Shown: positions 31,747 through 34,392 of the stretch, one piece after another | Position numbering within the stretch: the stretch's first letter is position 1 | Layout: every line of letters starts with the position of its first letter | Source of the DNA: Lentisphaeria bacterium | GTDB taxonomy: Bacteria; Verrucomicrobiota; Lentisphaeria; Victivallales; Victivallaceae | DNA length: 34,392 bases | Reading direction: 5' to 3' | NCBI GenBank assembly: GCA_017508135.1 | Contig: JAFVZN010000059.1 | Span: 1 to 34,392, forward strand | Made by a program: the position numbers and the translations under genes | The notes under the pieces: generated by a model | Database searches by the model: none | Seen by the model: only the letters and a program-made list of their open reading frames with translations | What the model was told of the DNA's origin: nothing

Positions 31747-34113
31747 ATGGGTGCTTTTTTTCAATGGTTGGTAAAAGATGACTGGTTTTTCGTCAGTCCT
31801 TTGGATTGGTTGATAATCCTTATTCCGGTCGCTTTGGTTTTGTATATGGGCTGGCACTCCCGGAGATATGTGGTTCAGGTCTCCGACTTCCTCTCTGCCG
31901 GACGTTTGTGCGGACGCTATCTTATCAGCGTGGCGGATATTGCCAATGGTCTGTCGATCATGGGGTTGATCGCCTACGTTGAAGTCCATTACCGTACCGG
32001 TTTTGCCCTGGCGTTCTGGAGTACACTTTCTCTGCCGCTGGGTGTGGCTTTGAGTTTGACCGGTTTTGCAGCTTACCGTTTCCGGGAGACTAAAGCGATG
32101 AGTTTCGGACAATACCTGGAAATGCGTTACAGCCGCAAGCTGCGTATCTTCGCCTGCGCTTTGCGTTCTCTTGCTGAAATGCTTGCTAATATGATCATGC
32201 CGGCGATCGCCGGACGTTTCTTTATCTACTACTTCGGTTTTCCCCAGTATTTTACCGTTTTTGGTGTTGAAATCCCGACTTTTAATGCGTTGATTTTGCT
32301 GTGTCTGTTCATTGCGATCAGTATCATCTGTATGGGCGGTACTCTGGCACTGGTCATTACGGACAGTATTCAGGGTATGTTCTGCTATCCGATCATGGCG
32401 ACATTTGTGCTCTTTGTTCTCTATAAGTTCTCCTGGAACAACGAGATCATTCCGGTGTTGACTGACCGTGTCGTCAATCAGAGCTTCCTTGATCCCTACG
32501 ATATCTCCGAACTGCGTGACTTCAACTTGTTTATGGTCGGATTCAGTCTGATCTCCACTGTCAACAACCGTGCCAGCTGGCTCGGTGCCGGAAACTCTTC
32601 CAGTGCCAAAAGTCCGCACGAACAGAAGATGGCAGGACTTCTCGGTTCTTACCGCGGCAGTTTGAACAGCATTTTCTATGTGCTTATTGCCGTGGCGATG
32701 ATAACCTACTTCAACCATAAAGATTTCGCTCCGCAGGCGAAAGAGGTGCGTGACACCATCAGTGAACGCGTGGCTGAAGGACTTTTACACGCTGAAAAGC
32801 ATCAGGAACTGCGGAAGAGTATCGTCGATACGCTGCACAAAAAAGCTCCGATAGTCCATGAAATCGGAAAAGATACCAAACTTTCGGAAGAGAAAAACCT
32901 TGATACCATTTATCTTGCCGAAGTCAAACAGGCTCTCGACAACAATGCTCTGGATACTCCGGAAGTCAACGCCGGAATGTATCAGCAGTTCCGTACCCTT
33001 TACACCCAGATGATGACCGCCGTCGGAATGCGCCACATGATGCCTCCCGGTTTGAGCGGTCTTTTCTGTCTGCTGATGATCATGGCGATGATCTCCACCG
33101 ACGATACCCGTATCTTCTCTGCGGCGTTGACTATCACTCAGGACGTGGTGATGCCCTTTATCAAGAAGCCGCTGACTCCGGTCCAGCACATGTGGGTCAT
33201 CCGGGCGGTCTCCATCAGTGTCGGTGTGTTCTTCTTCATCGGTTCGACGATGATGAGCCAGTTGGACTACATCAACCTCTTTATGAGTACGATGACCTCG
33301 ATGTGGGTCGGTGCCGGAGCGATGAGTCTGCTCGGTTTGTACACCCGGTTCGGAACGACTGCCGGAGCGTGGACAAGTTTGCTGACCGGTTGCGGTATGG
33401 CACTCAGTTATATCGGCATCAAGCAGTATTGGACACACGTCTACGGATTCCTGAGAGATATGAACTGGCTGAACGGATTTTCCCGTGTCGTTGAAGCGAT
33501 GTCCCGTCCCTTTGAGCCGTACATCGTCTGGAGAGTCAATCCGTACAAGTGCTTTATCAACCCCTATGAATTCACCTTCCTGGTAACGCTGTTGTCGTTC
33601 ACGTTGTACATTGTGGTTTCCAAGCTCACCTGCAAGGAGCCGTTCAACCTTGACCGTATGCTCCATCGCGGAAAGTACAATCTGGACAATCTCAACCAGA
33701 CCAGGACCCAATGGACCTGGGCGACGTTTTTCGGAAAACTTATCGGAATCACGCCGGAGTACAGTTTCTGGGATCGGGTCATTGCGCGTTCGATTTTCTG
33801 TTACTCTATCGTCTACCGGTTTCTGGGAACGTTTATTCTTATCGTTATCTGGAATGTGTTCCAGAGATGGCCGCAGAGCTGGTGGAGCGGTTACTTCTTT
33901 GTGACTGCGCTGCTGGTTCCGGGAATCGTGACAGTCATTGTTACCTTCTGGTTCGGTATCGGTTCGGTCAAGGATATGATCCAGTTGTTCCGCGACTTGA
34001 AGACCAGAAAGCTGAACTTCCTCGACAATGGTCAGGTCGAAGGCAATATGTCACTTGCTGACAAGGCTGAACTTGAAGCGTTGGATGCGGATAAGAACAA
34101 AGGTAAAGCGTAA
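31747..34113 (+). CDS. Sodium:solute symporter family protein
   Basis: A 788-residue integral membrane protein of the SSS family (LeuT-fold transporters that couple Na+ to uptake of sugars, carboxylates or similar). The N-terminal core shows the family pattern: a first TM (LDWLIILIPVALVLYMGW), the VSDFLSAGR stretch, LSIMGLIAYV, and later GGTLALVITDSIQG, the usual place of a conserved SSS motif. An insert of about 110 hydrophilic residues (about 322-430) separates two TM blocks, and an extended C-terminus (about 600-788) has extra TM helices. Longer than the usual 500-600 residues. Start: ATG 31747 with AGGAGG about 8 nt upstream. Substrate cannot be predicted. Confidence 0.9.
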   Translation: MGAFFQWLVKDDWFFVSPLDWLIILIPVALVLYMGWHSRRYVVQVSDFLSAGRLCGRYLISVADIANGLSIMGLIAYVEVHYRTGFALAFWSTLSLPLGVALSLTGFAAYRFRETKAMSFGQYLEMRYSRKLRIFACALRSLAEMLANMIMPAIAGRFFIYYFGFPQYFTVFGVEIPTFNALILLCLFIAISIICMGGTLALVITDSIQGMFCYPIMATFVLFVLYKFSWNNEIIPVLTDRVVNQSFLDPYDISELRDFNLFMVGFSLISTVNNRASWLGAGNSSSAKSPHEQKMAGLLGSYRGSLNSIFYVLIAVAMITYFNHKDFAPQAKEVRDTISERVAEGLLHAEKHQELRKSIVDTLHKKAPIVHEIGKDTKLSEEKNLDTIYLAEVKQALDNNALDTPEVNAGMYQQFRTLYTQMMTAVGMRHMMPPGLSGLFCLLMIMAMISTDDTRIFSAALTITQDVVMPFIKKPLTPVQHMWVIRAVSISVGVFFFIGSTMMSQLDYINLFMSTMTSMWVGAGAMSLLGLYTRFGTTAGAWTSLLTGCGMALSYIGIKQYWTHVYGFLRDMNWLNGFSRVVEAMSRPFEPYIVWRVNPYKCFINPYEFTFLVTLLSFTLYIVVSKLTCKEPFNLDRMLHRGKYNLDNLNQTRTQWTWATFFGKLIGITPEYSFWDRVIARSIFCYSIVYRFLGTFILIVIWNVFQRWPQSWWSGYFFVTALLVPGIVTVIVTFWFGIGSVKDMIQLFRDLKTRKLNFLDNGQVEGNMSLADKAELEALDADKNKGKA

Positions 34114-34129
34114 TACCTGAACAAAGCGA

Positions 34130-34160
34130 AACGGCTCCGGATTTCCGGAGCCGTTTTTTT
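34130..34160 (+). terminator. Rho-independent terminator after the symporter
   Basis: An 11-bp perfect stem AACGGCTCCGG/CCGGAGCCGTT (34130-34140, 34145-34155), loop ATTT, followed by T through 34160. Confidence 0.95.
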
Positions 34161-34392
34161 AGTATGCGCGGCATGCGCATTGACTCGCCGGTGGAAGTCC
34201 GGTACAGGCCTTGTCAGTAGGAACTGTTAGCGAAAGCCAAGGGTGTCCATCGTGAGGTGGAATCTGAAAGAAGGCAATAGCAAAATCCCGGTCTGACGAA
34301 CAGAAACCGCATATAAGGCATATGCAAGGTGGATGAGCTTGCCAAACAAAGCGAAGTCCGATACTGACCGAACCTTGTGGTGTAAATGCGGC
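34161..34392 (+). mobile_element. 5' part of a group II intron-like ribozyme (runs off the window)
   Basis: This stretch contains word-by-word matches to what I recall of bacterial group II intron domain I: GCCGGTGGAAGTCCGGTA, AAGCCAAGGGTGTCC, GTGAGGTGGAATCTGAA, GACGAACAGAAACC, CATATAAGGC and TTGCCAAACAAAGCGAAGTC. The exact 5' end is unclear; no textbook GTGYG is seen, and GTATGCG at 34162 is a candidate. The reverse transcriptase ORF would lie beyond 34392. It begins immediately behind the T-tract of the symporter terminator, the placement described for class C introns, although the class cannot be decided from this fragment. Confidence 0.75.

Overview
This window looks like a chromosomal stretch from a bacterium of the PVC superphylum, most likely Lentisphaerota (Victivallales-like). 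Three observations support this. A 51-codon small basic protein at 24640-24795 matches a family I know from Chlamydiae, Verrucomicrobia and Lentisphaerae. There is a long sodium:solute symporter of a kind common in Lentisphaerae. Coding DNA is fairly GC-rich while intergenic DNA is very AT-rich, and promoters are clear sigma70 type (TTGACA/TTGAAA, mostly 17 nt, TATATT/TATAGT). The phylum call is an inference; no rRNA is present.

Layout. 1-6725: a cluster of short hairpins, a leftward exported TPR protein, then rightward genes for a stand-alone receiver domain, an HNH nuclease-like protein, the ribosome-associated GTPase HflX and a 1196-aa exported coiled-coil/TPR protein whose start overlaps the hflX stop. 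6732-13238: a leftward, tightly coupled three-gene operon (esterase, 1396-aa glycogen debranching enzyme of bifunctional AGL-like layout, D-aminoacylase-type amidohydrolase). 13441-15948: rightward queF, overlapping argJ, then purQ and a terminator. 16025-24441: a recC-recB-recD operon with overlapping junctions, in which recC is split by a -1 frameshift in a T6 run. 24640-26507: the small basic protein, a two-TM protein of unknown function and a histidine phosphatase, the first two followed by strong terminators.

26508-31746 is rich in non-coding structure: a tandem cruciform-forming repeat, a leftward lipoprotein and a two-domain thioredoxin-like protein, tRNA-Thr(CGT), and a leftward operon encoding an NFU-type Fe-S scaffold domain, a beta-lactamase-like serine hydrolase and an exported DNA/RNA non-specific endonuclease. 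31747-34113 is the symporter, ended by a strong terminator. Directly after it begins a sequence that resembles the 5' part of a group II intron and runs off the window.

The most unusual signal is a two-part repeat (A, 35 nt; B, 93 nt) present as two inverted copies about 2.7 kb apart. In each copy it lies between two divergent promoters, A beside one and B beside the other. The A parts are identical and the B parts differ at two positions. A third, degenerate A-type copy sits just upstream of the small basic protein promoter. This may be a mobile or duplicated regulatory module. The other points of interest are the recC frameshift, the AGL-like debranching enzyme operon, the HflX-coupled coiled-coil protein and the intron placed right behind a terminator.
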